Shown here piece after piece: positions 1-11,968 of a stretch of 35,347 nucleotides of DNA; position 1 is the stretch's first letter, and the number at the start of each line of letters is the position of its first letter. The stretch is taken from positions 1 through 35,347 of the forward strand of contig DXKH01000043.1 in NCBI GenBank assembly GCA_019415335.1, given 5' to 3'. Below the pieces are notes generated by a model. The model searched no databases. It was not told the origin of the DNA and was given only the letters and a program-made list of their open reading frames with translations. The translations under genes and the position numbers were made by a program. This stretch comes from Citrobacter sp. Lineage in GTDB: Bacteria > Pseudomonadota > Gammaproteobacteria > Enterobacterales > Enterobacteriaceae.

Positions 1-70
1 GATGATCCTGACAATGAATATGGAAAGAGTTCTTACCCAGATCGATACCAATAAGCGCAATGTTTTCCAT
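1..70 (-). CDS. IS110/IS1111-family transposase, N-terminal fragment cut by the window edge
   Basis: Only the first 23 codons are inside the window, starting at an ATG read on the minus strand at 70. They begin MENIALIGIDLGKNSFH and continue to the edge without a stop. This matches the start of IS110-superfamily DEDD transposases, particularly the IS1111/IS4321-like branch as I remember it; the Asp in IGIDLGK would be the first catalytic acidic residue. A Shine-Dalgarno-like GGAGA lies a few bases upstream. Enzymes of this family catalyse DNA recombination without classic terminal inverted repeats. Whether the gene is intact cannot be judged, because the rest lies to the left. The family is fairly certain and the subgroup less so. 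Confidence 0.8.
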   Translation of the reverse strand, partial: MENIALIGIDLGKNSFHIHCQDH

Positions 71-210
71 GATGGTTCTCCGAATGAAAGCCTGTCCTCA
101 GCATAGTACTGGGAAGGAGGGAGTGACCATCTCATTAAATATTTACTGTCGATGAGAACAGACTGATTCCCACGTAAATTTTCCCGTACGATCTTTCAAC
201 TTATGCAAAT
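1..210 (-). mobile_element. End of an IS110/IS1111-type insertion sequence, outer boundary not resolved
   Basis: The transposase start at 70 implies that the upstream non-coding end of the element lies somewhere within 71-210, before the carboxylesterase stop at 211. I see no terminal inverted repeat or target duplication, as expected for this family, so the junction cannot be placed. In IS110-group members this upstream end can encode a bridge RNA; in IS1111-group members the non-coding RNA is usually at the other end. I could not recognise such an RNA here. Confidence 0.55.
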
Positions 211-1725
211 CTAATCAAGACTAACGTGGTGAGCCATTACCCGCTTAAAGAGCGAAAGTCGCGCCCGCATAAACCGGTTTTCAACCTTAAATCCAGCAAA
301 CTTATTCAGCCCAATGCGTAACAGCCGGTCGCGGCCCTGAATACAGGCTGGCCATCGGACGGGTCCGTGAAGCACATCGCAGGTCCGACTGGCATGACGG
401 GCAAAATTAACCCAGTAATCCGCTACATGGGCGGCAAAGGCGAGATCGTTTTCGTTCACATAATTTCGCGAAGGTTCAGCGAGCGTTAGAGTATTAAACA
501 CATAGGGCACTTCATTGCCATGCCATGCGCCGTTGGCGTATGTATGATGTTCCGTTTCCGCAACGTAATCGAACCAGTACCGCCAGCACGGTTCACCGAC
601 CCGCTGTTGCGCCTGCATCACCACATAACCCAATGCCGTAAACGCCATATCCCGACACACCTGTCGCCCCAGTTCTTCATCACCCTTCACGCCCGGATAC
701 AGCAGCTTAATCAGGCCGAGTCCCAGTCTGCGTTCACGGCGCAGTTTCTGAATTTGTCCGGCAAGATCGACGCCGAAGACGGCCATCACGCTGGCTTCAT
801 CGCTGTTAGAACCAATCATGATGGGCATCGGGTGTTGTCTGGCGGCGAAAAAGACGTCCAGCATCGGCTCCGGCAGTACCGCATCGCCGGAGATCGGTGT
901 TGGCGCAATTTTGTACGGTGCGCCCAGCGGCCAGAAGGCCTCGGCCGGAATGGCACGAAGTTGGTCCGCCGTCGCATTTTGCAGGCCGAAGTGTTCAGCC
1001 AGCGCAACACCGTTTTCCAGCGCAATTTCGCGAGGCGTGTCCGGCAGCGTGTAGCCGCTCTGGACAATCGCTTTATGAAACAGCCCTTTTCCACGCGGCG
1101 AAGCTAACAGTGAAAGCACGCTACGCGCCCCGGCCGATTCACCAAACAGCGTGACGTTTTGCGGATCGCCGCCGAACGCGGCGATGTTTTCCTGTACCCA
1201 GCGCAGCGCGGCAATCTGGTCGAGGAGCGCAAAGTTATTGAGAGCCTCACCCTCTTCGCCTTCCAGCGCCGGATGGGCAAAAAAGCCGAGATGGCCGAGT
1301 CGATAATTGACGGTAACGACAACCACGTCACGCTTCGCCAGTGCAACGCCATCATAAGGCGGCAGACTGCCGGCACCGATGGTGTAGCCGCCGCCGTGCA
1401 GCCAGACCATTACCGGAAGCGGCTGATGGCGCTTCGCCGGAGACCAGACGTTGAGATAGAGACAGTCTTCAGAAAAAGCGCCGGGATCGCCGCCGCCCAA
1501 CTCTTTACAGTATTCAATGTCCTGCCAGCTGGCGCTGGAGAAGGTATTCGCGTCACGGATCCCGGACCAGGGCGTCACCGGCTGCGGCGCTCGCCAGCGT
1601 CGTTCACCCGTCGGCGGCGCGGCGTACGGAATACCGCGCCAAAGATGGATATCATCCTGTACGACACCCATCAACTGGCCCTGTGCCGTTTCAATCAGTG
1701 GAATGCTGGGATTGACCATGTCCAT
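211..1725 (-). CDS. Type B carboxylesterase (alpha/beta hydrolase, PnbA-like)
   Basis: A 504-residue protein of normal length for type B carboxylesterases, which hydrolyse carboxylic esters. The catalytic set is visible: oxyanion loop HGGG at 110-113, nucleophile Ser197 in GESAG, acidic Glu310 in SNSDEAS, and His402 in WHGNEVPY. The SEDCLYLNVW motif near residue 85-94 is also typical. There is no signal peptide, so it is probably cytoplasmic. The ATG at 1725 was chosen, but an ATG two codons further in is possible because neither has a strong ribosome site. It begins 39 bases after the ydcJ stop on the same strand, so a two-gene transcript is likely. The substrate is unknown. The 3' end faces the insertion-sequence fragment at the window edge and appears undisturbed. 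Confidence 0.9.
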   Translation of the reverse strand: MDMVNPSIPLIETAQGQLMGVVQDDIHLWRGIPYAAPPTGERRWRAPQPVTPWSGIRDANTFSSASWQDIEYCKELGGGDPGAFSEDCLYLNVWSPAKRHQPLPVMVWLHGGGYTIGAGSLPPYDGVALAKRDVVVVTVNYRLGHLGFFAHPALEGEEGEALNNFALLDQIAALRWVQENIAAFGGDPQNVTLFGESAGARSVLSLLASPRGKGLFHKAIVQSGYTLPDTPREIALENGVALAEHFGLQNATADQLRAIPAEAFWPLGAPYKIAPTPISGDAVLPEPMLDVFFAARQHPMPIMIGSNSDEASVMAVFGVDLAGQIQKLRRERRLGLGLIKLLYPGVKGDEELGRQVCRDMAFTALGYVVMQAQQRVGEPCWRYWFDYVAETEHHTYANGAWHGNEVPYVFNTLTLAEPSRNYVNENDLAFAAHVADYWVNFARHASRTCDVLHGPVRWPACIQGRDRLLRIGLNKFAGFKVENRFMRARLSLFKRVMAHHVSLD

Positions 1726-1764
1726 ATTTACCCGTTAATCGCAGATCCCTACAGGATACCTGGA

Positions 1765-4703
<2,939 letters not shown>

Positions 4704-4740
4704 TGAAAGAACGGGCTGAATCACTCAGCCCGTTCTTTCA
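4704..4740. terminator. Bidirectional hairpin terminator between pcaG and ppaC
   Basis: A perfect 16-bp inverted repeat (arms 4704-4719 and 4725-4740, loop ATCAC) starts one base after the pcaG stop. It serves the convergent genes pcaG and ppaC. Its right arm includes the ppaC stop codon at 4738-4740, so the hairpin's last bases are also coding sequence. The arm ends rich in A (GAAAGAA) and T (TTCTTTC) would give a U-rich tail in either direction. Confidence 0.85.
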
Positions 4741-5646
4741 GGACTGGTCTGTTTTCGCGACATGGCTTTCCAGCCATGGCAGCATCTGTTTCTTGCGGCT
4801 CAACATCCCTTCTACTATCACCGGTTGCGCCAGTTCCCGTTGGCGCGGGCCGGCAAACCAGAGCTGCGAATTGCCGGCGTTGATATCGGTCAGCATCAAC
4901 ACCACCAAATCCGCCCCGCTGTGAGCCGCGTAATCGGCCATCTCTTCACGCAGGACATCCATCACGTCGGCAACCTGGCTTAACGCATACAGTTCAATCT
5001 GCGCAACGCTCACCTGTTGGCCGTTGATGGTGAAACGCTTGATATCCTTCTGCAGCAGTTCACTGGCGCTCAATCCGTCGACGCTGGTTTTCGCACTCAG
5101 CAGATCGGCGCTGAACGCGGCCAGATCAACCCCGGCAAGCGGTGTCAGTGCTTCAACGGCCAGACGATCATCCGCTGTGGTGGTGGGCGAACGAAGCGTG
5201 ACAGTGTCACTCAGTATCGCCCCTAACAGCAACAGCGCCTCTCCAGACGTGATCTGCACCCTGTTCTCCGGGCTCATCAGTTGCCATAGCAGCGTGGCGC
5301 TGCTGCCCACCGGTTTTATCCAGACTTCTGGCGGCAAACGGGTCACCAGTCCCCCCAGACGGTGATGGTCGATAATACCCACGATATTGCTCGACGGAAG
5401 GGTTTCCGGTCCCTGCGTCGGTTCGGTGAAATCCACCAGCCAGACGTCGAGGTCGGTCAGCGGCATTGCCAGTAACGGCGGCGTTTCCAGCCCCGCACGC
5501 TCGAACAGAAATCGGGTTTCGCGATTGGGTTCACCCAGGCGCCAGGCCGTGGCCTGACGTCCGCGCATGTTCAACCAACGGGCAGCCATATAAGCGCTGC
5601 AAATGGCGTCACTGTCCGGATTAAGGTGGCCTACAACATGGATCAT
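4738..5646 (-). CDS. ppaC: Manganese-dependent inorganic pyrophosphatase, family II (DHH)
   Basis: A 302-residue cytosolic enzyme that hydrolyses pyrophosphate to phosphate. It has the family II architecture: a DHH domain with GHLNPDSDA (His7, Asp11, Asp13), VDF (Asp72), IDHH (93-95) and Asp147 in ILSDT as metal ligands. A C-terminal DHHA2 domain ends with the substrate-binding SRKKQ signature (Ser283-Gln287). These identify PpaC rather than a nanoRNase or RecJ. The length is close to the family's usual size of about 310. The ATG at 5646 has GGAGG four to five bases upstream. Enterobacteria normally rely on family I Ppa, so this would be an additional enzyme. It diverges from ydcI and converges on pcaG. 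Confidence 0.92.
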   Translation of the reverse strand: MIHVVGHLNPDSDAICSAYMAARWLNMRGRQATAWRLGEPNRETRFLFERAGLETPPLLAMPLTDLDVWLVDFTEPTQGPETLPSSNIVGIIDHHRLGGLVTRLPPEVWIKPVGSSATLLWQLMSPENRVQITSGEALLLLGAILSDTVTLRSPTTTADDRLAVEALTPLAGVDLAAFSADLLSAKTSVDGLSASELLQKDIKRFTINGQQVSVAQIELYALSQVADVMDVLREEMADYAAHSGADLVVLMLTDINAGNSQLWFAGPRQRELAQPVIVEGMLSRKKQMLPWLESHVAKTDQS

Positions 5647-5673
5647 TTTCGCCTCCGAAGAGAAAGTGCTATT

Positions 5674-5685
5674 ACTTAAATAAGT
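5674..5685. promoter_or_regulatory. Small inverted repeat in the ppaC-ydcI divergent spacer (possible LysR site)
   Basis: ACTTA-N2-TAAGT lies 28-39 bases upstream of the ppaC start and within the 125-base A+T-rich spacer shared with ydcI. LysR-type regulators often bind such sites in divergent spacers. It is short and the region is A+T-rich, so the call is tentative. Confidence 0.25.
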
Positions 5686-5771
5686 TAAATGTTAATAATA
5701 TTTTGCAATCAAGTTATCAAAAACAAACAACTTTACTTGTCACCGGCACCGCTCTGTTCTTAACATCGCTT

Positions 5772-6695
5772 ATGGAAAAAAATAGTCTGTTCAGTCAGCG
5801 CATCCGATTGCGCCATCTTCATACATTTGTCGCTGTTGCTCAACAAGGAACCCTGGGGCGCGCAGCCGAAACCCTTAACCTCAGCCAGCCTGCGCTTTCC
5901 AAGACGCTTAACGAACTGGAGCAACTGACCGGCACCCGCCTTTTTGAGCGCGGACGCCTCGGTGCGCAACTGACATTACCTGGCGAGCAGTTCTTAACCC
6001 ACGCGGTGAAAGTGCTTGATGCGCTTAACACCGCCGGGCAGGCGTTGAATCGTAAAGAAGGTCTTAACAATGATGTGGTAAGAATAGGCGCGCTGCCGAC
6101 CGCCGCGCTGGGTATTCTTCCGTCGGTCATCGGGCAGTTTCATCAGCAGCAAAAAGAGACCACGCTGCAGGTGGCGACGATGAACAACACCATGCTGCTG
6201 GCGGGCCTGAAATCCGGCGAGATCGACATCGGCATTGGCCGGATGTCCGATCCGGAATTGATGAGCGGCCTCAATTATGAGCTGCTGTTTCTCGAGTCGC
6301 TAAAGCTGGTCGTGCGCCCTAATCACCCGCTATTGCAGGAAAATGTGACGCTGAGTCGCGTAATGGAGTGGCCGGTGGTTGTCTCACCAAAAGGTACAGT
6401 ACCGCGGCAGAATGCCGAAACGCTGTTGCAAAGCCAGGGCTGTAAGATGCCAACCGGCTGCATTGAGACGCTCTCCGCGTCGCTGTCGCGCCAGTTAACG
6501 GTTGATTATAACTACGTCTGGTTTGTGCCGTCAGGCGCAGTGAAAGAGGATTTACGCCAGGCGACGCTGGTTTCGCTGCCTGTACCAACACAGGGCGCAG
6601 GCGAACCCATCGGTATTCTCACCCGCGTGGATTCATCGCTCTCTTCTGGCGCGCAACGCTTAATTGCCGCTATCCGTAAATCGATGCCGTTATAA
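5772..6695 (+). CDS. ydcI: LysR-family transcriptional regulator YdcI
   Basis: A 307-residue LysR-type regulator recognised as YdcI. The N-terminal winged helix-turn-helix is clear (RLRHLHTFVAVAQQGTLGRAAE, then LSQPALSKTLNELE at about 40-53). It is followed by the periplasmic-binding-protein-like effector domain from about residue 95. The frame is open to a TTG at 5703, but the ATG at 5772 gives MEKNSLFSQRIRLRH, the start and 307-residue length of the E. coli protein. In K-12 it lies between trg and ydcJ. Here the trg side is conserved, while ppaC and pcaHG occupy the ydcJ side. Its effector is unknown. It may control ppaC or pcaHG, but this is only context. Confidence 0.92.
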   Translation: MEKNSLFSQRIRLRHLHTFVAVAQQGTLGRAAETLNLSQPALSKTLNELEQLTGTRLFERGRLGAQLTLPGEQFLTHAVKVLDALNTAGQALNRKEGLNNDVVRIGALPTAALGILPSVIGQFHQQQKETTLQVATMNNTMLLAGLKSGEIDIGIGRMSDPELMSGLNYELLFLESLKLVVRPNHPLLQENVTLSRVMEWPVVVSPKGTVPRQNAETLLQSQGCKMPTGCIETLSASLSRQLTVDYNYVWFVPSGAVKEDLRQATLVSLPVPTQGAGEPIGILTRVDSSLSSGAQRLIAAIRKSMPL

Positions 6696-6707
6696 TCGGT
6701 CAGACAG

Positions 6708-6740
6708 GCCGGATGAGGCGCCTTTGCGCCTTCACCCGGC
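6708..6740. repeat. REP palindromic unit between ydcI and trg
   Basis: An imperfect palindrome, GCCGGATGAGGCGCC then TTTGCGCCTTCACCCGGC, is a typical enterobacterial REP unit. It lies in the 53-base gap between the convergent ydcI and trg stops and may also stabilise or end both transcripts. No second unit was seen here. Confidence 0.85.
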
Positions 6741-6748
6741 AAGGGCGC

Positions 6749-8437
6749 TTAGAAGGTTTCCCAGTTATCCCCGTGATCGGTAGCCGGCTGCGTTAAAGGC
6801 TGTACGGGCGTGTTTGTTGTCGGCACGCGCTTACTCGTCCGTCCGCCCTGTAAGCGAAACGTCCCCACCGCTTCCGTCAGTCGCGCCGCCTGCTCTTCCA
6901 GCGATGCCGCCGCCGCAGAGGCCTCTTCCACCAGCGAAGCGTTCTGTTGCGTCACTTTATCCATCTCCGAGATAGCCTGGCTGACCTGGACGATCCCACG
7001 GCTCTGTTCGTCCGACGCCGCCGCGATTTCCAGCATGATATCGGTGACGCGTTTCACCGCCTCCACGATATCGGTCATGGTGTTACCCGCCGCAACGACT
7101 TCACCGGAACCCTGATCGATAAGACGGACGGATTCGCTGATCAGCCCTTCAATCTCTTTCGCCGCCTGGGCACTGCGACTGGCCAGCGTGCGGACCTCAC
7201 TGGCAACCACGGCAAATCCACGCCCTTGCTCACCGGCACGCGCAGCTTCTACCGCGGCGTTCAGCGCCAGAATATTGGTCTGGAAAGCGATGCTGTTAAT
7301 TACCGCGGTGATCTCAGAGATTTTCTTCGAACTTGTCGAAATATTACCCATCGTCTGGACCACGCCGGAGACCATCTGCCCGCCACGGCTGGCTTTACCG
7401 GACGCGTCTTCCGCCAGTTTGCTGGCATGGTGCGCGTTATCGGCGTTTTGTTTCACCGTCGCGGTCAACTCTTCCATGCTGGCCGCCGTCTGTTCAATCG
7501 CCGCTGCCTGCTCTTCGGTGCGTGAAGACAAGTCGGTATTACCCGCCGAGATCTCACTGGTGCCGCGATAAATTTCCTCTGCCCCCTGACGCACCGAACC
7601 TACCGTTTGTACCAGCGAATGCTGCATTTGTTGCAGGTGGCGACTCAGACGCCCAATCTCGCTGCGCCCGGTTGGTTCATCCTGCATGGTGAGGTCGCCA
7701 GCGGCAATTTGCTCGATACGCTGCGCGGCATGCTGCAACGGCTGAATGACGGTACGACGCAGAACAATAAACGTCATTAGCGTCAACGCCAGTGCCAGCC
7801 CAAAGGCACCAATCATGAATATCATGCCCATTTGCGTGCGCTGATGCGCCTGCTCGCTTAACTGGTTAGCGCGCACCATGCGCAGTTCGATCGCCTTCAG
7901 CAGGACCTTGTTGTAACTGTCATCCAGTTGTCTTGCGTGTTCGCTTTCATGGTTGATGATCGCTTCAAACATGCCGTTTTTAGCGTACTTGAGCATCGGT
8001 TGCATTCCCGCAACATAGGCTTTGAAACTGCTTTCCAGTTCGCCATCCAGCGCTTCATCCGCAGGGGTTTTCACCTTGCGCGCCATGTAAATGTTAAACC
8101 CTTCCTCAGACTGCTTGATACGCTTTTCCGCTGCCGCGATGTTGGCTTTCATGTCATCCATTTCGGCAATTCGGCTCGCCGCGCCGGCATGAATCATGTT
8201 GATTCGCGCAGTACGCAGGTGGTTTGAGCTGTTCGATAATCCCATGCGCACCTGGATCTCATCCGTCACGTCCCGCTGATCGCGGTCAGCCTGCATGAGA
8301 AAATAGCCCGCCAGGCCTGAGCTCAGCGCGAACAGTAAAAGGATGCCACCGAGAATGGAGGAAAACAGCGGAACCAGTCTGATGTGATGCAAAAAGCCCA
8401 GCTTATGTGGTGCCTGCATCGATGATGTGTTGTCCAT
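6749..8437 (-). CDS. trg: Methyl-accepting chemotaxis protein Trg (ribose/galactose) with NWETF tail
   Basis: A 562-residue inner-membrane chemoreceptor. Order: TM1 at about 21-49, a periplasmic four-helix domain, TM2 at about 205-228, a HAMP domain beginning RRTVIQPLQHAAQRIEQIA, methylation helices, and the highly conserved signalling hairpin with FQTNILALNAAVEAARAGEQ. The periplasmic segment and the LGFLHHIRLVPLF start match Trg, which senses ribose and galactose through their periplasmic binding proteins. The last five residues are NWETF, the CheR/CheB docking peptide of the abundant receptors Tar and Tsr. E. coli Trg, as I recall it (546 residues), lacks this. The start at 8437 has only a weak ribosome site; an ATG six codons inward has none. 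It follows frmRA on the same strand, after a terminator. Confidence 0.93.
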   Translation of the reverse strand: MDNTSSMQAPHKLGFLHHIRLVPLFSSILGGILLLFALSSGLAGYFLMQADRDQRDVTDEIQVRMGLSNSSNHLRTARINMIHAGAASRIAEMDDMKANIAAAEKRIKQSEEGFNIYMARKVKTPADEALDGELESSFKAYVAGMQPMLKYAKNGMFEAIINHESEHARQLDDSYNKVLLKAIELRMVRANQLSEQAHQRTQMGMIFMIGAFGLALALTLMTFIVLRRTVIQPLQHAAQRIEQIAAGDLTMQDEPTGRSEIGRLSRHLQQMQHSLVQTVGSVRQGAEEIYRGTSEISAGNTDLSSRTEEQAAAIEQTAASMEELTATVKQNADNAHHASKLAEDASGKASRGGQMVSGVVQTMGNISTSSKKISEITAVINSIAFQTNILALNAAVEAARAGEQGRGFAVVASEVRTLASRSAQAAKEIEGLISESVRLIDQGSGEVVAAGNTMTDIVEAVKRVTDIMLEIAAASDEQSRGIVQVSQAISEMDKVTQQNASLVEEASAAAASLEEQAARLTEAVGTFRLQGGRTSKRVPTTNTPVQPLTQPATDHGDNWETF

Positions 8438-8560
8438 GACCGTCGACTCTCTTGTAGGATTAATGCGTAATACGCGCCCGTTAGATAGTCATCGGCATTC
8501 CGTGAATTTTACTTACCGGGAAAAGCGCCGTTTTCGTCACAGTTTGACAACATTTATGTT

Positions 8561-8597
8561 AAAAAAAGGAAAGCGCCAGCGGAGATTTCCGCTGGCG
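8561..8597 (-). terminator. Intrinsic terminator of frmRA
   Basis: A perfect 10-bp stem (arms 8574-8583 and 8588-8597, loop of four) lies just after the frmA stop. On the minus strand it is followed a few bases later by seven T residues (the A run at 8561-8567). It should separate frmRA from trg. Confidence 0.85.
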
Positions 8598-8603
8598 GAT
8601 GAA

Positions 8604-10030
<1,427 letters not shown>

Positions 10031-10043
10031 ACGCCCCCCTTAA

Positions 10044-10063
10044 TACTATAGGGGGGTATAGTA
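10044..10063. promoter_or_regulatory. FrmR operator
   Basis: TACTATA-GGGGGG-TATAGTA is a perfect 7-bp inverted repeat around a G tract, the classic site shape for FrmR/RcnR-family repressors. On the minus strand its inner TATAGT could serve as the -10 element, so binding would block frmRA transcription. Confidence 0.9.
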
Positions 10064-10203
10064 ACAGCATTGTAACGTGAATGAAAAGGAGGAAATCATT
10101 CGCATAGGGAATAGAATTAAGGATAAGTTGTAGGATAAAGACTGCTGCGACTTCAGTAGCATCAAATGCAGAATCAGCGCGGAGATCGCTCCCCGCGTTC
10201 GCA

Positions 10204-10740
10204 TTAATCCCCCTGACGCTTACGCGGCATCATGCGCAACAGCGTATTGTCTTTCCAGAAATAATGGTGCATCAGCGCGGCGGCGGCATGTAGCGCAATG
10301 ACAAAGTAACCGAGATTTGCCAGCGTGATGTGCCAGGATTTCAGCGTATCCACCAGATCAAAATTCCCTTCCACCGCATGCGGCATCACCAGACCAAAGG
10401 CCATCCACGGATTACCACGGTTGTACATCATCACGATGCCGATTAACGGCAGCACAATGAACAACAGGTAGATCACCAGGTGTCCCAGATGCGCCAGTCC
10501 GGTCATCATCGGCTTCGGTTTTGGCACGATGGGAGGAGCCGGATGTTTCAGCCTGATCAGCAGACGCGCCACCATCAGAACCAGAATGGAGATCCCACAG
10601 GACACATGAATCATATTAATGAGGGGACGATCGCTTCGCGGGAAAAAGCCCCGGAACTCCATCGCACAGTAGGCGACAATCACCAGTAAAAAGACCAGCC
10701 AGTGGATGCCAATCTGCAGGCTTGAGTACTTATTGCCCAT
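10204..10740 (-). CDS. cybB: Cytochrome b561 CybB
   Basis: A 178-residue inner-membrane di-heme b-type cytochrome. Four hydrophobic segments are visible, roughly at 10-28, 46-64, 86-106 and 140-160. Conserved histidines sit in IGIHW, MIHVSCG, HLGHLV, WHITLAN and ALHAAAALMHHY and could serve as heme ligands. The frame is open 12 codons upstream, but the ATG at 10740 has AGGA six bases before it and gives MGNKYSSLQIGIHW, like E. coli CybB (176 residues). Its role is membrane electron transfer, and superoxide:ubiquinone oxidoreductase activity has been reported for the family. It diverges from gapC across a 187-base spacer. Confidence 0.93.
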   Translation of the reverse strand: MGNKYSSLQIGIHWLVFLLVIVAYCAMEFRGFFPRSDRPLINMIHVSCGISILVLMVARLLIRLKHPAPPIVPKPKPMMTGLAHLGHLVIYLLFIVLPLIGIVMMYNRGNPWMAFGLVMPHAVEGNFDLVDTLKSWHITLANLGYFVIALHAAAALMHHYFWKDNTLLRMMPRKRQGD

Positions 10741-10927
10741 AACACGTCCTGAGTAAAAACAATAAAGCGACAACATAGCGAGCTTTTGTTAAAAATTCAT
10801 TAACTTTTCTTCACCGCTTATCAGTCAGTTAGCCTTAACGGCAAGAAGAGCGATTGCTCCCCCCGCCATCCTGGACTATGCCTGGTAGGGAAAAAGAATG
10901 TCCGCTACATCCTCACAGGAGTTAATC

Positions 10928-11929
10928 ATGAGTAAAATTGGCATTAACGGTTTTGGTCGTATTGGTCGCCTGGTGTTGCGTCGGTTACTGGAAGTCAAAA
11001 GCGATGTTGATGTGGTCGCGATCAACGACCTCACCTCCCCTAAAATCCTCGCCTATCTGCTAAAGCATGACTCTAACTACGGCCCGTTCCCCTGGAGCGT
11101 GGACTTTACCGAAGACGCGCTGATTGTTGACGGGAAGACGATCGCGGTTTATGCGGAAAAAGACGCCAAAAATATCCCATGGAAAGCCAAAGGGGCGGAC
11201 ATCATTATTGAATGTACCGGCTTCTATACCTCAACCGAGAAGTCTCAGGCGCATATTGATGCCGGCGCAAAAAAAGTGCTGATCTCCGCGCCTGCGGGCG
11301 ACATGAAGACCATCGTCTTCAATGTGAACGATGACACGCTGGATGCCAGTGATGTGATTGTCTCGGTGGCATCCTGTACCACCAACTGCCTGGCGCCGAT
11401 GGCCAAAGCGCTACACGACAACTTTGGTATTAACGTCGGCACCATGACCACTATTCACGCCTACACCGGTACGCAGTCACTGGTCGATGGTCCGCGCGGG
11501 AAGGATCTGCGCGCCTCACGGGCGGCAGCCGAAAATATCATTCCGCATACCACCGGTGCGGCGAAAGCAATTGGTCTCGTGATTCCGGATCTCAGCGGCA
11601 AGCTGAAAGGCCATGCCCAGCGTGTGCCGGTGAAAACCGGTTCTGTCACTGAACTGGTGTCGATTCTGGCTAAGAAAGTGACGGCAGAAGAGGTTAACAA
11701 CGCGCTGAAGAAAGCGACGCACAACAATGAATCTTTTGGCTATACCGATGAAGAAATTGTCTCCTCTGACGTTATCGGTTCGCACTTTGGTTCCGTGTTT
11801 GATGCCACCCAGACCGAAATCACCGAGGTGGGCGATCTGCAACTGGTGAAAACCGTGGCCTGGTACGACAACGAATACGGATTCGTGACGCAACTGATCC
11901 GTACCCTGGATAAGTTCGTCAAACTTTAA
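10928..11929 (+). CDS. gapC: Glyceraldehyde-3-phosphate dehydrogenase GapC, intact
   Basis: A complete 333-residue cytosolic NAD-dependent dehydrogenase of the Gap family, converting glyceraldehyde 3-phosphate and phosphate to 1,3-bisphosphoglycerate. It has the NAD motif NGFGRIGR at 7-14, Asp34 for NAD choice, catalytic Cys150 in [10 protein letters not shown] and His177 in TIHAYT. The frame opens ten codons earlier, but the ATG at 10928 has AGGAG upstream and gives the normal [10 protein letters not shown] start. The position next to cybB and aldA identifies it as gapC, which in E. coli K-12 is a disrupted pseudogene. Here no frameshift or stop is seen. The housekeeping gene gapA is elsewhere. 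Confidence 0.93.
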   Translation: MSKIGINGFGRIGRLVLRRLLEVKSDVDVVAINDLTSPKILAYLLKHDSNYGPFPWSVDFTEDALIVDGKTIAVYAEKDAKNIPWKAKGADIIIECTGFYTSTEKSQAHIDAGAKKVLISAPAGDMKTIVFNVNDDTLDASDVIVSVASCTTNCLAPMAKALHDNFGINVGTMTTIHAYTGTQSLVDGPRGKDLRASRAAAENIIPHTTGAAKAIGLVIPDLSGKLKGHAQRVPVKTGSVTELVSILAKKVTAEEVNNALKKATHNNESFGYTDEEIVSSDVIGSHFGSVFDATQTEITEVGDLQLVKTVAWYDNEYGFVTQLIRTLDKFVKL

Positions 11930-11936
11930 GCATGAA

Positions 11937-11956
11937 GGCGGAGGGACACCTCCGCC
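11937..11956. terminator. Terminator between gapC and aldA
   Basis: An 8-bp stem GGCGGAGG / CCTCCGCC with a GACA loop begins seven bases after the gapC stop and is followed by CTTTTCC. It lies between two convergent genes and best fits gapC. Confidence 0.8.
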
Positions 11957-11968
11957 CTTTTCCATTAA

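Noticed and set aside
5703..5771. TTG start 23 codons upstream of ydcI
   Set aside because: ATG 5772 gives the exact 307-residue length and start of YdcI; the extension lies in the A+T-rich promoter spacer.
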